A DNA stretch of 64,000 bases from Russula earlei (GCA_025769875.1 JAGFNK010000152.1:1-64000); one strand, 5' to 3'; positions 22,946 through 35,952 are shown, counted from the first letter of the stretch. Made by a program: numbers and translations. The notes: generated by a model not told the origin, from the letters alone.

Positions 22946-25900
22946 ATGTCCTTCACGGCCATGGGCTTCTCTCAGGATCATCCCGCTATTCCCACCCAGG
23001 ACCGTCCCTCGTCTTCCAATGGCTTGTTAATCCCCCTCTCGCCCAAGTCTTACGGCTCCCCCCGTCAGTCTCCTCGCCGGATCTCTCCTGCTACCGACGA
23101 ACCGTCTTCTCTTCCCACTACCTCCATCCTGAGCGGCTCAGAGCGCCCTCCCCCCCCACCACGCGCTTCCACCCTAGGTTCCGCTGACGAGCTTGATTAC
23201 AAGCCCCGTTCCGATCCCTCGTCGTTCAAATATTCTCGAAGCGAAGACCTCAACCACTCTCCTGCGATCACTTCTTCTTCTTCACCGGCCTTCCTTTCTA
23301 CCAGTCGCCCAAACACCCCGGGCAGCAGCTCTCGCGACCGCAACCAACCCTCCTCATCAGAGAATCTGGGAACATCTGCCAAACGACGGAGCGTGGCCTC
23401 GGCATCCTCGCGGTCGACCTCCTCGAGTCCTACAGAGAGCCGACCGCCTCCGTCTGCTACCTCGGCTAGTAGTGCTACCTTGGTCTCGTGAGTTTCCCTC
23501 TTCTTGTACATACAATCTATGTCTCCCCCTCCTCTCCATGCCTTGCATTCTGGTCTAACAAGGCGGCTCTCGCTTTCCCTAGGTCATGTTCTGCTTGCGC
23601 GCTCCCCATGCACGGCGCTTTTGTTCGCGCCCTCGGTACGGTCTATCACCTTCAGTGCTTCAAGTGTATCGTACGTGCCATCCCGTTCGTAGTATGAACA
23701 CCACCTTGACCTTTTGTAGGACTGTGGGGATGTCGTCGCTTCCAAATTCTTCCCAATCGATGGTCTCGAAGGCAAGCAACAGCCCCTATGCGAAAGGGAT
23801 TACTTCCGGCGACTCAACCTTATTTGTGCAAAGTGTGGGATGGCATTACGAGGGAGTTATATTACGGCGTGTAGTACGTTGCCTGCATGCACGGTGATCA
23901 CCCGGTTCCACCTCACACCCATATGCAGACAGAAAGTTCCACGTCGAGCATTTCACTTGCTCCATATGTCCAACACTTTTCGGGCCGCAAGACTCATATT
24001 ATGAGCACGACAATGACGTTTATTGTCATTACCATTATTCGACACGCTTTGCCACGAAATGCGCGGGTTGCAATACCGCAATTCTGAAGCAGTTCGTGGA
24101 GATCAATAGGAACATGCGCGATGAATGCTGGCACCCAGAGTGCTACATGATCAACAAGGTGTGTGGCAACCGCGGTGCCGGCGCACAATTTAATTGCTGA
24201 TGATCCGTTTTCTTTCTATGCGAAGTTCTGGAACGTCAAAGTCGTTTCCCGCCGATCGACAAGTCCTATCGACGTGCCACCTGACACAGGCGAACCTGCT
24301 TACGCAGAGGAAGAGGGACGAGAAACTCACGCGTCTTTGAAAGAAAAGCAGATACGGATGGAACAGCAAGTTTACCGCATTTGGACGTGAGTTTTTCTCA
24401 AGCGGAGTTTTGATCTCACAGCTCAACGGTCATCGTGCCAGGGTGCTTTCTGCCTTTGAGGAGTCGAGTGCTGCGTGCATATCGGACATGTTACGACACG
24501 TGAGCAGCGGCCAATATTTGGAAGCGATTCGAATGGCCGAGAAATTTATCCTTCACGTGGAAGTCCTCTTCGCGACAATTGATGACCTCGAATGGCACTT
24601 TGCTCGCCTGATCATCAAAGGTACGTCGTCGAGCTCCACCTTCACCGCTTTCTCACGAGCGCCCCAAGGCATGTCACATGTCAGAGAAGCCCGCATGCTC
24701 TGCCGCAAGACCGTCGATTTGTTCACCCTCCTGTCCCACACCCAGGAGACAGGCGCCCGGCGGATGGGCATGACTCAAGAACTGCTCGCACTCGTCACTG
24801 GTCTCGCCCACTACCTCAAAATACTCATTCGCATAGCACTCACTGGCGCGCTCAAGCTTGAGCGCGAGCATGGTGTGCGCGAGGCTATGCAGTCATTCCT
24901 CGACAAACTTCATTTACTTGCCGTCCAAGGCGGAAACCCCTCTGCACGCCGGATGATCAAAGGGGCCAAGGGCGAGGTCATCTCCCAGCGTTCCCCTTCA
25001 GGCAATGCAGGAACCAATGGGGTTATGTACGGCTTCCGCAGCCTTGCACCGGAAAATGCTGGGGAGTCACCATTTCTTGGCATTCCCCGTGACCCTGGGC
25101 TCAGTAGTGTGCCAGTCGTGAATCCTCCGAGCGATTTGTGCGTCAAGTGCAGCCTCACCGTCGAGGAGGATTGCGTCCGGCTTGGCACATACCAACGTTG
25201 GCATTCACACTGCGTACAGTGTAAATCATGCGGAAACGCTGCCGCTCCACCAACAGCCGCAGCTGCGGAGGACAAAACAAAGGAGAAAGAGAAAGCTGAA
25301 GATGGAAACTCGGCGCCAAGGATCACAACCTCGCGGCGACCTCCAGCTAATGTGGATTTCTTCGCTTACGAGCTAGACAGCATTGTGGACACGCAGTCGT
25401 TTGGCGCCGTGCCAGCGGTGATCTATTGCACGGATCATGCGCATCAGGGTTGTCGTGCCGGGTTTCAGGCAGCGTCGCGCCTCGAACAGTATGCGTTTTT
25501 ACTCAACGTCGCTCTGAGGAGGCTGTACCTTCTCCTCAAGAAACGAAAGGTCATCCCACTAACGCCCAGTATGTGCTTTCTTCATTCCTTCATCTCCATC
25601 GGCATGTATGACGCTAATCCACCCCGTCCCATTCCCGCAGCTGCCGCACCTCCGTCCCCCGCTGAGGATGAACATGATCCCTATCGCAATTCTCAAGATA
25701 TCATGCGTATGAAGAGTGTCCATCTCGATAGGAAGATTTCCGCGACCGCACATCTACCGAAGCGATCAACTATCATCGAAAGCCCCAGCGGCAAGGTCGC
25801 GCATCCTGGTGACATGGTTACGTCATCAGCACAGGGCAGTGGGCGCACGCAGTCACAGGCGCAAATGCAACAATTCGACACCCTAGCGTCTCAAGGGCAG

Positions 25901-27969
25901 CGTCCTACTATCCAACAGACCGTGTTGGGTGCTGGTTCTGGCCCTGTGCGCCCACAGAAGCCCACTCAAGCACCTGGGCAGCAACAGCAGCCGCCACAAT
26001 CGCAGCAGCAAGCTCCGGTACGGCCCCCACGGCCGACCCTGAACCCTGGTCTCCTCACTCCATCCTCTGATTCACGGCCTAACTATTGGCGTAAGAATAC
26101 GGAAGTCAAGATTGTCGACGAACCCGTACCATCTACACCGCCCGGCACCGCACCACCTGAAGGCAGTCCCTTGAGTGCCGTAACAACACCAGAGGGGCTC
26201 ACACTCGCGGACATTCCGCAACTTGCCGAGGCTGCACAAGCAATGGAGCAGCGACGGTCGCTGCCTCGCCAGAGCATGGTACCTTACGTGGCAGAATTGA
26301 CACCATTGGAGCTCGCTATCGTGCGACACGCCGCCGTGGTGGTATTGTACCGCTCGCCATTACGTGATCAGGTGGATTTAGATGACATCTTGGAAATGGT
26401 GGAAGCGAAAAAGCAGGGTTTCTGGGGTAAACTATTTAAAGGAAATGATAAGAAGTACATAAAGAAGAAAGGTGCGTTACTACATCGCCTGATGTCATCG
26501 GCCCCGCTGATGGTGAGATGTGAATGGTCGGAAGGCCTTTTTGGGGTACCGCTGGAGCTGCTTGTCGAGCGCGAGGGCGCAGATTCGATGCATGGCGCAT
26601 CAAGGGCACCGCTGAGAGTGCCGAGCTTTATCGATGATGTGATCTCAGCGATGCGACAAATGGGTGTGTATCTGCGATACCCTGATTCGTCTCACTCTCA
26701 TGCACCTATTACACCGTAGATATGTCGGTCGAAGGTATATTCAGGAAGACGGGCAACATCCGCCGGCGGAAGGAACTCATCGTCGCTCTCGACCGTGACT
26801 CGTCTTCTGTGGATTGGAGTACCGAAAACCCAGTGCAGATTGCCGCGTTGTTGAAGCAATTCTTCCGTGATCTTCCTGATCCCCTCTTGACGTCCAAGCT
26901 ACACCGCCTTTATATTGCATCAGCCGGTACGTATCAAGAACATCCTTATCCAGGCTGTCTATCATTGATATATGTCCGATCAGGTCTGCAAAATGACGAA
27001 GACCGCAAGCGGTTGCTCCATATACTGACACTTATACTCCCCAAGAGCCACCGGGACACGCTGGAGGTTCTTCTCGTCTTCCTCAAATGGGTTGCATCTT
27101 TCGCACACAGTCTCGATGACACTGGGAGCAAGATGGACCTTTCCAACCTTGCGACCGTCATAGGTCCGAGCATACTCTTTTCGGCTGGTCGGGATCCTGC
27201 CTTTGAATCGAGCTTTGGCGTCATCAGGGTTGTGACGGAACTATTGGAGAATCAGGACGAATTTTTGACCGTTCCTGAGGATTTTTTGCCTCTCGTGCAT
27301 GATCAAGACCATTTTGTCCATAGTATGGACATGCCCAGTAAGGACTTTATGAAGAAGTGTGAGGCATACATGCGTCATAAGTCAAGTGGCCGCGCCACTG
27401 GACCGTTGATGTCTCCTGTCTCTGGTTCCTCACCGTTCAATTCTAACAACGCCAACCTGGCACACCTGAACAGGTCAGGGGAAGTACTGGACTTACGGTG
27501 CGCCCCTCTTGCCGGTTTGAATACCTGGTTGCATAACTCACAACCAACGCGTTGCAGAAATGTACCGTCATCCACGCGAGGTGACAAACCGATTCCTTTA
27601 CCCGTCACCCAGTCCGAAAACCATGTCCGGAACGGGTTCCAATCGCGACAACAGTCCCCGCAACCCGGCCTTCCTCATTTGCCTGCGTCATACCCACCTC
27701 CTGGATTGTCCTCGACGCCATTCCCTCATGGCAACATGATGATTCAGACGCCGCAGCCGAGATCGATCACAAACAGTGATCAGCCCTCATCCGACTCGGA
27801 ATGGGCGGGTGCGCAACGCGAACGCCCTCCGCAGCTGCCTTCGCCCAGGCCAAACTCGGCGCCCTTTGCCCGATCCAACGGGGATCTGACGCCATCGTCG
27901 GCATCACCTAACTATGCGCCAAACGGGCATGGGCCGTTAACACCGGTACAGCTACGGCAGCGTACGTGA
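22946..27969 (+). CDS. LRG1: LIM-domain RhoGAP (Lrg1-like)
   Basis: Lrg1 inactivates Rho1 and so dampens glucan synthesis and Pkc1-Slt2 signalling. The start at 22946 (MSFTAMGFSQDHPAIP) leads into a Ser/Pro-rich N-terminus. LIM domains follow: CSACALPMHGAFVRALG with HLQCFKC (23585-23800), CAKCGMALRG with FHVEHFTCSIC (23835-24050), and CAGCNTAILKQ with CWHPECY (24060-24160). A fourth zinc module, CVKCSLTVEEDC..WHSHCVQCKSC, lies at 25140-25240. After a Gln/Pro-rich linker comes the RhoGAP domain (26715-27300) with the arginine-finger segment VEGIFRKTGNIRRRKE, then QFFRDLPDPLLTSKL and LSNLATVIGPSILF. The tail is Pro/Ser-rich. The stop is taken at 27969, although a GTACGT there could splice on. 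At roughly 1,500 residues it is longer than yeast Lrg1. Confidence 0.9.
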
Positions 27970-29007
27970 ATCGGTCTTGCTCTCTGGCTATCTAGGACTC
28001 CTGTACATGTTGTGCGGGTGCGGATGTACACTGACAATCTTCTGTGCGTGCTGCGTGCCGTGAGCAGAGGGGGAGGAGGCTGCCACCGTTCGCCGTCGCC
28101 ATCGCTGCTATCACCACATTGCGTCTATCTTTTTTTTTTTCCTTTTTTTTTTCCTTCCTCCCCTCTTCTATTATTCTCCTGTGCGTCACCGTATCTGTAA
28201 AACTACCCACGTCCTCCCTTCTTATCCTAACAACTATCTGCGCCAGCCCACCCACGAAACCACCACTCGTTTATAACCGCACACGCTCACGAAAGACGGA
28301 CAACGAATGATGAACTTTTATAACCCTTTCCTTTTCCCCCGCCTTTTTTACTCTTTTTTTTTCTTCTCCTTTATCTCTCTTCTTCAGGCAATTATCCATG
28401 ATACCCTCGCCATTACTTCCCCGATTGTATCCCATGCGCCCTCCCGCGCGCTTCCCTCCGGCTGCCGTGTAGCCGCATGAAATGAACAAAGTGATTCCTG
28501 TGGCGCGTAGGTGAGCGACTGCCGCGATGACATGGAGCGTTCCCGATATGGCCGAGCGGGGCAGTTGGAAGTTGGGAATCGTATCCTCCGAGGAATATCT
28601 CATGGCCATGCATACCTCGGCCGGTCATGTGGGAGCTCCCAGGTTGCGCTGGCGAGTCACGACTAGGCGGCAACATCTCAGGGTGACAACGTGCGCGGAA
28701 GGTTTAGTCCATGGCCGAGATCTGTGTATATTTAATGACGCTTCGCGGTGAATTGTCAACCCAACCGACTCTCAGAACTCTCAGGGTCGTCGCAGTGGAA
28801 GCGGGTGGGGTAACGCCACTATCACGGAAAACCGCGGGCCATTTCCCGAGAAGGGCATGTTCCCGCACCAAGCGGAGGGGGCGACGATGCGATTCTCTCA
28901 CCGGCGAATCAAAGAAAGCTCAGAGCTCGCCCGATAAAGCACAAGCACTAAACATAATGCATAATTTTTTTTTTCTGCAGAAATATGGGAAATACAAGTG
29001 TATGCGA
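27970..29007. other. Convergent 3' intergenic region, no gene seen
   Basis: The region lies between the ends of LRG1 (+) and RPS15 (-). It holds T-rich tracts (28132-28151 and near 28355) that probably belong to 3' UTRs. Several short frames on both strands lack any family signature. Confidence 0.5.
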
Positions 29008-29861
29008 TTACTTGAGGGGGATACTGAAAACCGTGAGCCACCGAAAGCTGAAACAGGACAAGAGAAAACGTACAAACGAGAAGCTGTGTCGCGACAAAAC
29101 CATGAATGACGGTCGTGATCACGAACTCAATAAATGACTTACAGTGTGTTGCACCTATCTGTTTCAGCACGGTCAGCCGAGACGAGGGGGGTGGCTAGAG
29201 ATAGACGTACACCAGGACGGCCGTGCTTGACAGGCTTGTACGAGACGGAGAATTCCCCAAGGTAATGGCCGACCATTTCGGGTTTGATTTCGACCGAGTT
29301 GAAAACCTAGGCGGCGTAACCACTCAGCACCGACGGATTACCAGACCCACGGCACGAACACACCTTGCCATTGTAGATGCCGACAACAGAACCAATCATC
29401 TCAGGGACGATAATCATGTCACGCAGATGCGTTTTGACCACCGCGGGCTTCTCGTTCGGGGGCGCCTCCTTTTTTGCATTGCGTAGCTTTTTGATGAGTC
29501 CCATGGGGCGGCGCTTTAGGCCACGTTGGAACCGACGGCGTGCGCGAGCGTGGACAATCTGAAAGCAGACAAAGGGTTACGTCCTTGCTGGGCGATCAAC
29601 TACAGGTCATGGATGCATACCTCCACAAACTGCAGAGGAGAGACTATGAGAGGACAGAGAGGCCAGGACTGATTGTCTAACACACCTCTTCGTTGGTCAG
29701 ATCAAGGAGCTTGTCAAGCTCGATTCCGCGGTAAGAAAAGGTGCGGAACGTGCGCTTCTTCTTCAGATCAGCAGCAACTTGAGGGTCGGTAACTGTCGAA
29801 TCGGCCTGGGATCATGCGTTCGCAAGATGTACCGTACTGCTACAAAAACGATACGCACCAT
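29008..29861 (-). CDS. RPS15: 40S ribosomal protein S15 (uS19)
   Basis: This protein is part of the small-subunit head near the decoding site. Eight coding exons fit exactly: 29861-29859 (ATG alone), 29805-29686, 29629-29621 (9 nt, FVE), 29558-29364, 29306-29211, 29158-29143, 29083-29074 (10 nt) and 29023-29008 (16 nt). Together they give 154 residues with no stop. The product reads [20 protein letters not shown]..., then [70 protein letters not shown] and SSRFIPLK, matching eukaryotic uS19 from end to end. Every intron has GT..AG borders. The gene is divergent from RPP2, another ribosomal protein gene. Confidence 0.97.
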
Positions 29862-30248
29862 GGTAATACGTTGGGCTTGCTGATTGACTTTGGCGGGCGT
29901 GAGTGTACCGAGTTGAGTTCAGTCGGAGTCGTAATTCACGGTAGTGGCGCAAAGTTTAAATTGGTACTGTACAGTAAACGAGCTCATTAGTGACTCGGGT
30001 CATCTCACTCAAAGAGTCATTTCAAAGGAGAACACACGACGGATAGAATCCACAGGTCCTCCCATCGCGGATTAAATGTGAGCTGTGCAGTATTTCATGT
30101 GGAAATAGCTCTTATTTAACCAGATACGACTTGCAGTGATTTGTGGCTACCCACCTCTGTACGATCTCACAGAATCCAAGAAACGATACAAAAGTCACCA
30201 CTCTTGACTCTGCCATATTACCCCTCAGGGCTGATCCAGCATTCGCAG
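29862..30248. promoter_or_regulatory. Divergent promoter of RPS15 and RPP2
   Basis: The 387 bp between the two start codons serve two ribosomal protein genes, which suggests shared regulation. No TATA box is evident next to either start. A TC-rich segment (GTCATCTCACTC near 29999) and a CCCATCGCG (near 30062) are candidate elements by position only. Confidence 0.55.
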
Positions 30249-30776
30249 ATGCGCTACATTGCCGCCTACCTCCTCTTGAAAATCGCAGGGAACGAGTCGC
30301 CATCGGCCGCTGACATTAAGAAGGTTATTCAATCCGTCGGCATCGAGGTCGACGACGGGCGACTGGATTCTCTCATCTCTCAACTCGATGGTAAAGACAT
30401 CAATGCCGTGCGTTTCCTATCCCTCTTTTCCTTTGTAACAAGGCCAATGTGCCATTCTTTAGCTCATCGCTGAGGGTAGTAGCAAGTTAGCATCTGTGGG
30501 TGTTGCCGACTAGTCACTGATGGACTTGACTGATACGATCAACGCTGGCGCCGTACAGGTACCATCTGGCGGTGGAGCTGTCTCTGCGGGACCTGCTGCC
30601 AGTGGTGGGTCTGCAGCAGCCGCAGCTGCCGAAACTAAGGAGGAAGAGAAGAAGGCAGAGAAAGTCAGTGTCGTGTCTCGATTCATCATCGGACCTATGT
30701 CGCTTTCTCTGATTGTCGCTTATCTACACAGGAAGAAGAGTCGGATGAGGATATGGGCTTCGGCTTGTTCGATTAG
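30249..30776 (+). CDS. RPP2: 60S acidic ribosomal protein P2
   Basis: P2 forms the ribosomal stalk with P0 and P1 and recruits elongation factors. Four exons fit: 30249-30407, 30463-30495, 30559-30663 and 30732-30776, giving 113 residues. The N-terminal dimerisation domain reads [20 protein letters not shown] with [14 protein letters not shown]. An Ala/Gly hinge ([16 protein letters not shown]), a charged stretch and the canonical stalk tail [13 protein letters not shown] follow. The [10 protein letters not shown] start identifies P2 rather than P1. The length is normal for the family. Confidence 0.97.
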
Positions 30777-32245
30777 AGTAAAGCTTGATCGATGCAATGT
30801 GACCCGTTTTCGGACATCATGTTCTATGAGAGTTCGAACGTGTTTCTCACAAGGTGCCCATTTCCTGTTTGGTCTTGGGTAGCGTGGCTCGTTCAGTGGC
30901 ACGTTGTGCTCCAGATCTAGTTATCTCTGATGGATGTTCAGTCCGAGAGTGAGTCGCGACGCCCACGATGACGTGTTTGAGTAGGCATCAAACACGCCGT
31001 GTGAATTATAGTTTCCCACCAGTGAGGCTCGGCACCGTGAACACTCAGTTTGTGTGTCGAGCTGAGGTTCCAGCTGTTCTGTTTTCAGATACTGTTTGTT
31101 TGCGGAGCCTGCTATTGTTTTGTCTGATATTGCAGTGCTGCCGTAGTGCTTAACGACCCACAATACGTGTTGCAAGGAGGCAATCCAGGGTGACTTAATA
31201 TACAATCCAACGGTTTCAGATGATATGACGATTTTCATTCCCCGGCGCGAGATGAAATACAGGTTTCACGACCAATTCAAAAAAAAAAAAAAGGGAGGAG
31301 GGAGTGTGAAGGTGAGCCCCATAACGTCACTCTGGTCATCGAGGCCGTCCAAGGCCAGCTAGCGCGTCGTCGCTGAGCGGTCAATCTCCGAAGAAAGGGA
31401 GATAACACCGGGAGCGCGCCGTTGTGCGGGGTGACGCCCGCGTGGGAATGTTGTGTTTGGGCGGATTGTGCTGTCATCTCAACGCAACAGACAGGTTGCC
31501 GCACCTGTGCGAAAAGTTGACGTGTTGGGACTAATGTTTTAGAGTCATGTTTGCGCTGGGTTAGCTTCGACGGGGGTTACGCCTCACGGCGGGCGTCTGA
31601 TGGGGTGAATTGGACCGAGGTATCGGATTTTTGGTGTGGCACCACAGGGGGAGAGGGGGAAACTTTGTCAGTGTCACTGTTACGATATGACATGGATTGG
31701 AAGCGAGAGTGTGCCATTTTCGTGTCTGGAGGTTAACGGACGTGATGGACTGAAGATCAAAAGCGACCAGGGACAGAGATGGTGAGGATTTGCGCCTTGA
31801 CGGACGTGATGATGACTGACCGGCGGCTGATGGGGAGCCGCGGGGCGTTTACTGTGAGAGCCGGCGGTAGATAGAAGGAGTGGGTTATTATTATTATCGG
31901 TGGGGATATGGATTGGATTGAGGAATGGCGAGTTTCTGATCTGATCGATTGGTTGTGAGCCGCGGATGGCAAAGCCGGCGGCGAAACGGGGAAGCAGATA
32001 GGCCAGGGGTAACTTGCCTCGGCGGAGGAGTGGAATGAAAAGATAACCATTATTAATTTTGATAAGTGGGTAAGAAGACCTCAGATCGGGAGTGGTCGAT
32101 CTAAATACCGGTAGTGCGGCGGTGACGCGCTGACCGTGCCCTGACCTGACTTTCAGTTGAGACCCGCTCCCGTTCGCTCGCTCGCCTCGCCGCTTCATAT
32201 ATCTCCTCCCTACCTGACGACAGAACCCCAGTCGACCCCTCTCCC
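30777..32245. other. Intergenic region upstream of the Zn2Cys6 gene, no gene seen
   Basis: About 1.5 kb without a recognisable gene. It contains an A-run (31279-31292), an ATTATTATTATT stretch near 31890 and a TATA-like CATATATCTCC near 32196, about 50 bp before the next start codon. Frames on both strands (e.g. 31680-32321 on minus) have biased composition and no signature. Confidence 0.5.
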
Positions 32246-35174
32246 ATGGACCGCTTCCCCCCACCAGACCGCTTTCAAAAAGACCTTCCACCCTCCTCCG
32301 CCTTCCCCTCGCCACAACCACCGTCCGTGCCGCTGACCGCTCACTCCTCCTTTCGGTCGTCCGATGAGCCTGACCCGTTCAAGATATCTTTCCTCAAGGG
32401 TCCCAAGCGCAAGCGACTTGCCAAGGTCTGTGTCCCGATATCCCCTCATCCCTTTCTCATCCTCTATCCACCAGGCCTGCGACGCATGTCACAAGAGCAA
32501 ACGGCGATGCGACGGCACCGGTCAGTTCCCTCCTTGATCGTCCACCTCTCTCCGTCCTGATCGTACACCGGAAGCCCCTTGTAGCAACTGGTCGGTGCTT
32601 TCTCTTGCTTGCCCCTCTTTCGGCCCTCACCACCGTTTGCTTTCCCCAGCTATTTTGCCGCCAAAGACTGCACCTACACAGACTCTTCTGGCCGTCCGGT
32701 TCCCGCCCCGCTCGCGTCCAAAACCGACAAGCCCTCGCGGCCTGGCCCGAGTCAGTCCCGCCGGCGTTCTCAAAAGGACTCCTATTCAGAAACGCCACGT
32801 TCTCCCTCCGCGAGCACCCTGCCCTCTAAACGCGGGCCACCTTCGACCTCACTGCAACCTCCTCCGGACACCCGTGATGATTACCCGGAGGGTTCAAAAC
32901 GTCCCAGAGTGGGATCCGTCTCTTCTTCCCATCCGCCTCCTGAATCTCAGGCACACATCCCTCTCACGCCCCGCTCAACCTTCGCGGCTACTCGCTTCGA
33001 AGTCCCCGTCGTGCGTGAGCTTGTGAACCGTGCGTATCTCTTTTTCTTCTCCTCCCTTCCTGCCCTTTTCATCTTTTCGGTCCCAGTATTCTTTGCCCAT
33101 TGCCACCCCCACCGTCTCATTTTCCACCAACCCACCTTCATGGCTGACGTGAGTCTGGGACGTATCCCTTCCTATTTATTATACGCGCTATGCGCTCTCG
33201 CGGCCCCTTTCTCCAAGTACCCTGCCGTGCGGACGGATCCTCTTCGCAAAGCTGGTTTCGCATACGCCGAGACAGCCGAAGAGCTGATGTTCGATTCACA
33301 TGGTCGGCTAAGTGTGGACAGGAACCTCGTGGCAGCCCAGGCGCTTTGTCTGCTCGAGTCCCACCAATCTATCGCGTCCAGTCCGTGGCCCTCGTCTAGC
33401 ACTCATCATCGTGAGTACTTCGACGACTCTCGTCATGATGACCTCGCTGCTCACGCCTGTTGTATCGCCAGAACTTGCGCTGAGCATCTTGAAGGAAGAC
33501 CTTCATGTTCATGACGAATATCACTCCTGTCTGGCTTCCACTCCCACGACCTGCTTTGAACTTGACGCGATTGCCCGCGAGTGCGCCCGCCGGGCGTTCT
33601 GGTACATCAGATTGATGCATTTGACCACGTTCACCTACTTCCACATCGTCGTCCCACCCCTTCACTTGGACTTGAAATTGCGCCTCCCTGTAGACGAGGC
33701 AAGTTTCGAGTTTGGCGCTCACAATAGTCAATCAGGTCCGTTTCACCGCTTTTGTTCTCGGCGATTACCATCAACGTCTGATCTTTGGGCGCCGCCCGGT
33801 AGAGTATTTGCACTTGCCGGCGCCACGTACGCAATATGTGTCCGAATATGGACATCTTCTCCGTATTGCCTCGCTGCATGCTCGTCTCGAAGCGGCACTC
33901 AACACGGCAGGCAGCGAGTCTTTTGTCTTGCAATGTAATGCGCTGTTCTCATCATTGTTTTACAGCACGGTCTCCTATACATGATATGGCAAAAGCGGTC
34001 ATAGAAGGTGTCGAAAACGAGGTCTCCGTGCGTCCCCTTTGACATGACAGGCGAATTGCTCCAAAATCTAATTGTACATATCGAAATTTCGCCTTTGATT
34101 GCTATCGCCGCTCTGACGTGCTGGCAGGCGTGGGAGTCGTCCCTTGCCGATCACGTCCGTTTCAGCGACGACAGTGCAGCGCTGCACCTGGCCATGTTCG
34201 AGACAAGTTCGAATGCCGGCGCATGGTGCTTTTTCATGATGCACACGTTGTATGCGTGGTGTGTCATCATTCTGTCCGAGGTACGTCCCATGCACACTCT
34301 TGGCTTCTTCTCTACCTTTCCTGACACGTCGCCCTCAAGGCGAAAGCGCGTGGATCCAGCGCCGTGACGAACAGTCGCCGCGAATGGGCTCGTGACCGCC
34401 TCATGCTGATCGGAACGAAACTTACGCACAGATCAAAGAACAGCGTCTTGCGTATGTGACTTCATTTCCGAACGGCAATCCAAAGCTGATCTGTCTTGGA
34501 ATTTTCTACAGCAGTGGCAATTATCTTGGTGCGCTCGTCCAAAACCGTTCTCAGCTTTTGATTTGATGACACTATCTTTCATCCAGGCCCTGAGTCGGAT
34601 TGGTATGAGTGACCACCCACAAGTTCTAGCGTGGGCCAAAGACTACGCAGAAGCTTGTGGGATAGATCCTCCGACAAAATCTACCGGCAAGTCTCCTATG
34701 CCAATCGCAGACGCGCTGGCCTCCATGAGGCGTCCAACCTTACCACCTCTCCCCCCGACATCAGTTTCCACGACGAGCGTGGACCGTCTCGAAGATCGCT
34801 GCGACACACCAAGCACCAGTTCTTCTGGCTCGTACTTCAACTCACTGCGGAGCTCATACAACCACCTTCGTATCACGAACCCCGAGCCAGCCGTCCCGGG
34901 GTCGACGCCGTCCCTCCCGTCGTTGAAATCGTGCGGGTTGCTGGAGTCACGGCCGTATCAGCCTCAGCCGTCTGGACAGCAATCCCCAGACGGTGTGATG
35001 TCAGAACACCCTTCTTCGCCCACTCCCCCGTGGATAGCTCTGCGGATTGCGGGTGATCCCAAAGAGGCTGTCGAGGGCCCGACTGAGGTCGCCACGACGT
35101 CTCCGCGTACACCGCCCCGCGGCTCAAAGCCGACGATGCCAGTGGGGCTGGACTGGCTTGCAAACGAGCAATGA
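32246..35174 (+). CDS. Zn2Cys6 fungal-specific transcription factor
   Basis: A regulator with an N-terminal binuclear zinc cluster assembled over two introns: ACDACHKSKRRCDGT, then APCSNC (the last Cys codon split by an intron) and YFAAKDCTYTDSSG. This keeps the spacing C-x2-C-x6-C-x6-C-x2-C-x6-C. A basic stretch (GPKRKRLAK) precedes it. After a Ser/Pro linker comes the fungal transcription factor middle homology region (33070-34300): HPHRLIFHQPTFMADV, LLYALCALAAPFSKYPAVR, AQALCLLESHQSI and CARRAFWYIRLMHLTT. The C-terminus is Ser/Thr/Pro-rich and ends PVGLDWLANEQ. At least seven introns are needed and those between 33700 and 34570 are uncertain. The regulated pathway cannot be told from sequence. 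Confidence 0.88.
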
Positions 35175-35437
35175 TGAGTTGGACATGCTTTCGTTCTTTC
35201 ATCTTTTGTTTCACTGTCTTCCTTTCTATCCATTCTCTCAACAGCCAGCATCGCCGGAGTAGGTTCTTGGTTTGCATGCAGTACTTTTTTGACGATCCGT
35301 AGAACCTTGGGTATCGAATGCTGTTTGTCGTGTTTCATTCGATGATGTTCACAGTCGGCACACCTGATTTGTACATTATTCTATTACTTCGCGATTATTC
35401 GCCCAACTTGCTACACCAAATTAACGATCGATAGCGG

Positions 35438-35952
35438 TCATTGCTGCTTTCGTAAATTACGATGGAGTTCCGGCTCAACCAAAACCACACGATCGAGGAG
35501 TTTCCCCAGCACGTCATCTTGATGAGCTTTATATGCAGCAGTAATCTGGTCCAGCTTGTCCTCCGTCTCCTTATCAATGATGGATTGTGCGTCCTGTGTT
35601 GACCCAGCATGCTGGAGGGATGCGTTAGGCGGTCGCGTGCGGATAATTCGAAGTAAGACTCACGGAACTTTGGAACGCACTGAATTCTTGCTCCTTCACC
35701 TTACGGTACGCCTCTATCTCCCTGGCAGCCTCAGTGCGTGCATCTTTCAGCCGCTGCACTCGGTCTGCGGGGATAAGAACGAATATGAGTCTTTGAGAGA
35801 AAGCAACACACGCACATTGGCGCGCTTGCTGCACCACCTTTGCGGCCTCCTTCTCGGCCTCAAGGAGTGTCTGGATACCTTGCGATTGTTGTGCAGCCTG
35901 TACATGTGTCAGGAAATGGGAGCTGCGGGGGGGGGGAGGAGCGTCTCACCAT
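35438..35952 (-). CDS. VMA10: V-type proton ATPase subunit G
   Basis: Subunit G is part of the peripheral stalk (with subunit E) of the V-ATPase that acidifies the vacuole. Four exons fit: 35952-35950 (ATG alone), 35897-35816, 35764-35664 and 35611-35438, giving 119 residues, close to the usual length. The product starts M-AAQQSQGIQTLLEAEKEAAK, continues VVQQARQYRVQRLKDARTEA and EIEAYRKVKEQEFSAFQSSH, and ends in a C-terminal helix with KLDQITAAYKAHQDDVLGKL. The Gln/Glu/Ala-rich N-terminal helix is the family signature. The intron after the start codon begins GTGAGA. The gene is divergent from PTA1 (277 bp). Confidence 0.95.

Noticed and set aside
28548..28620. TGGCCGAGCGG resembling the A box of a Leu/Ser tRNA
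   Set aside because: No B box (GGTTCGANTCC) or cloverleaf follows at the right distance.
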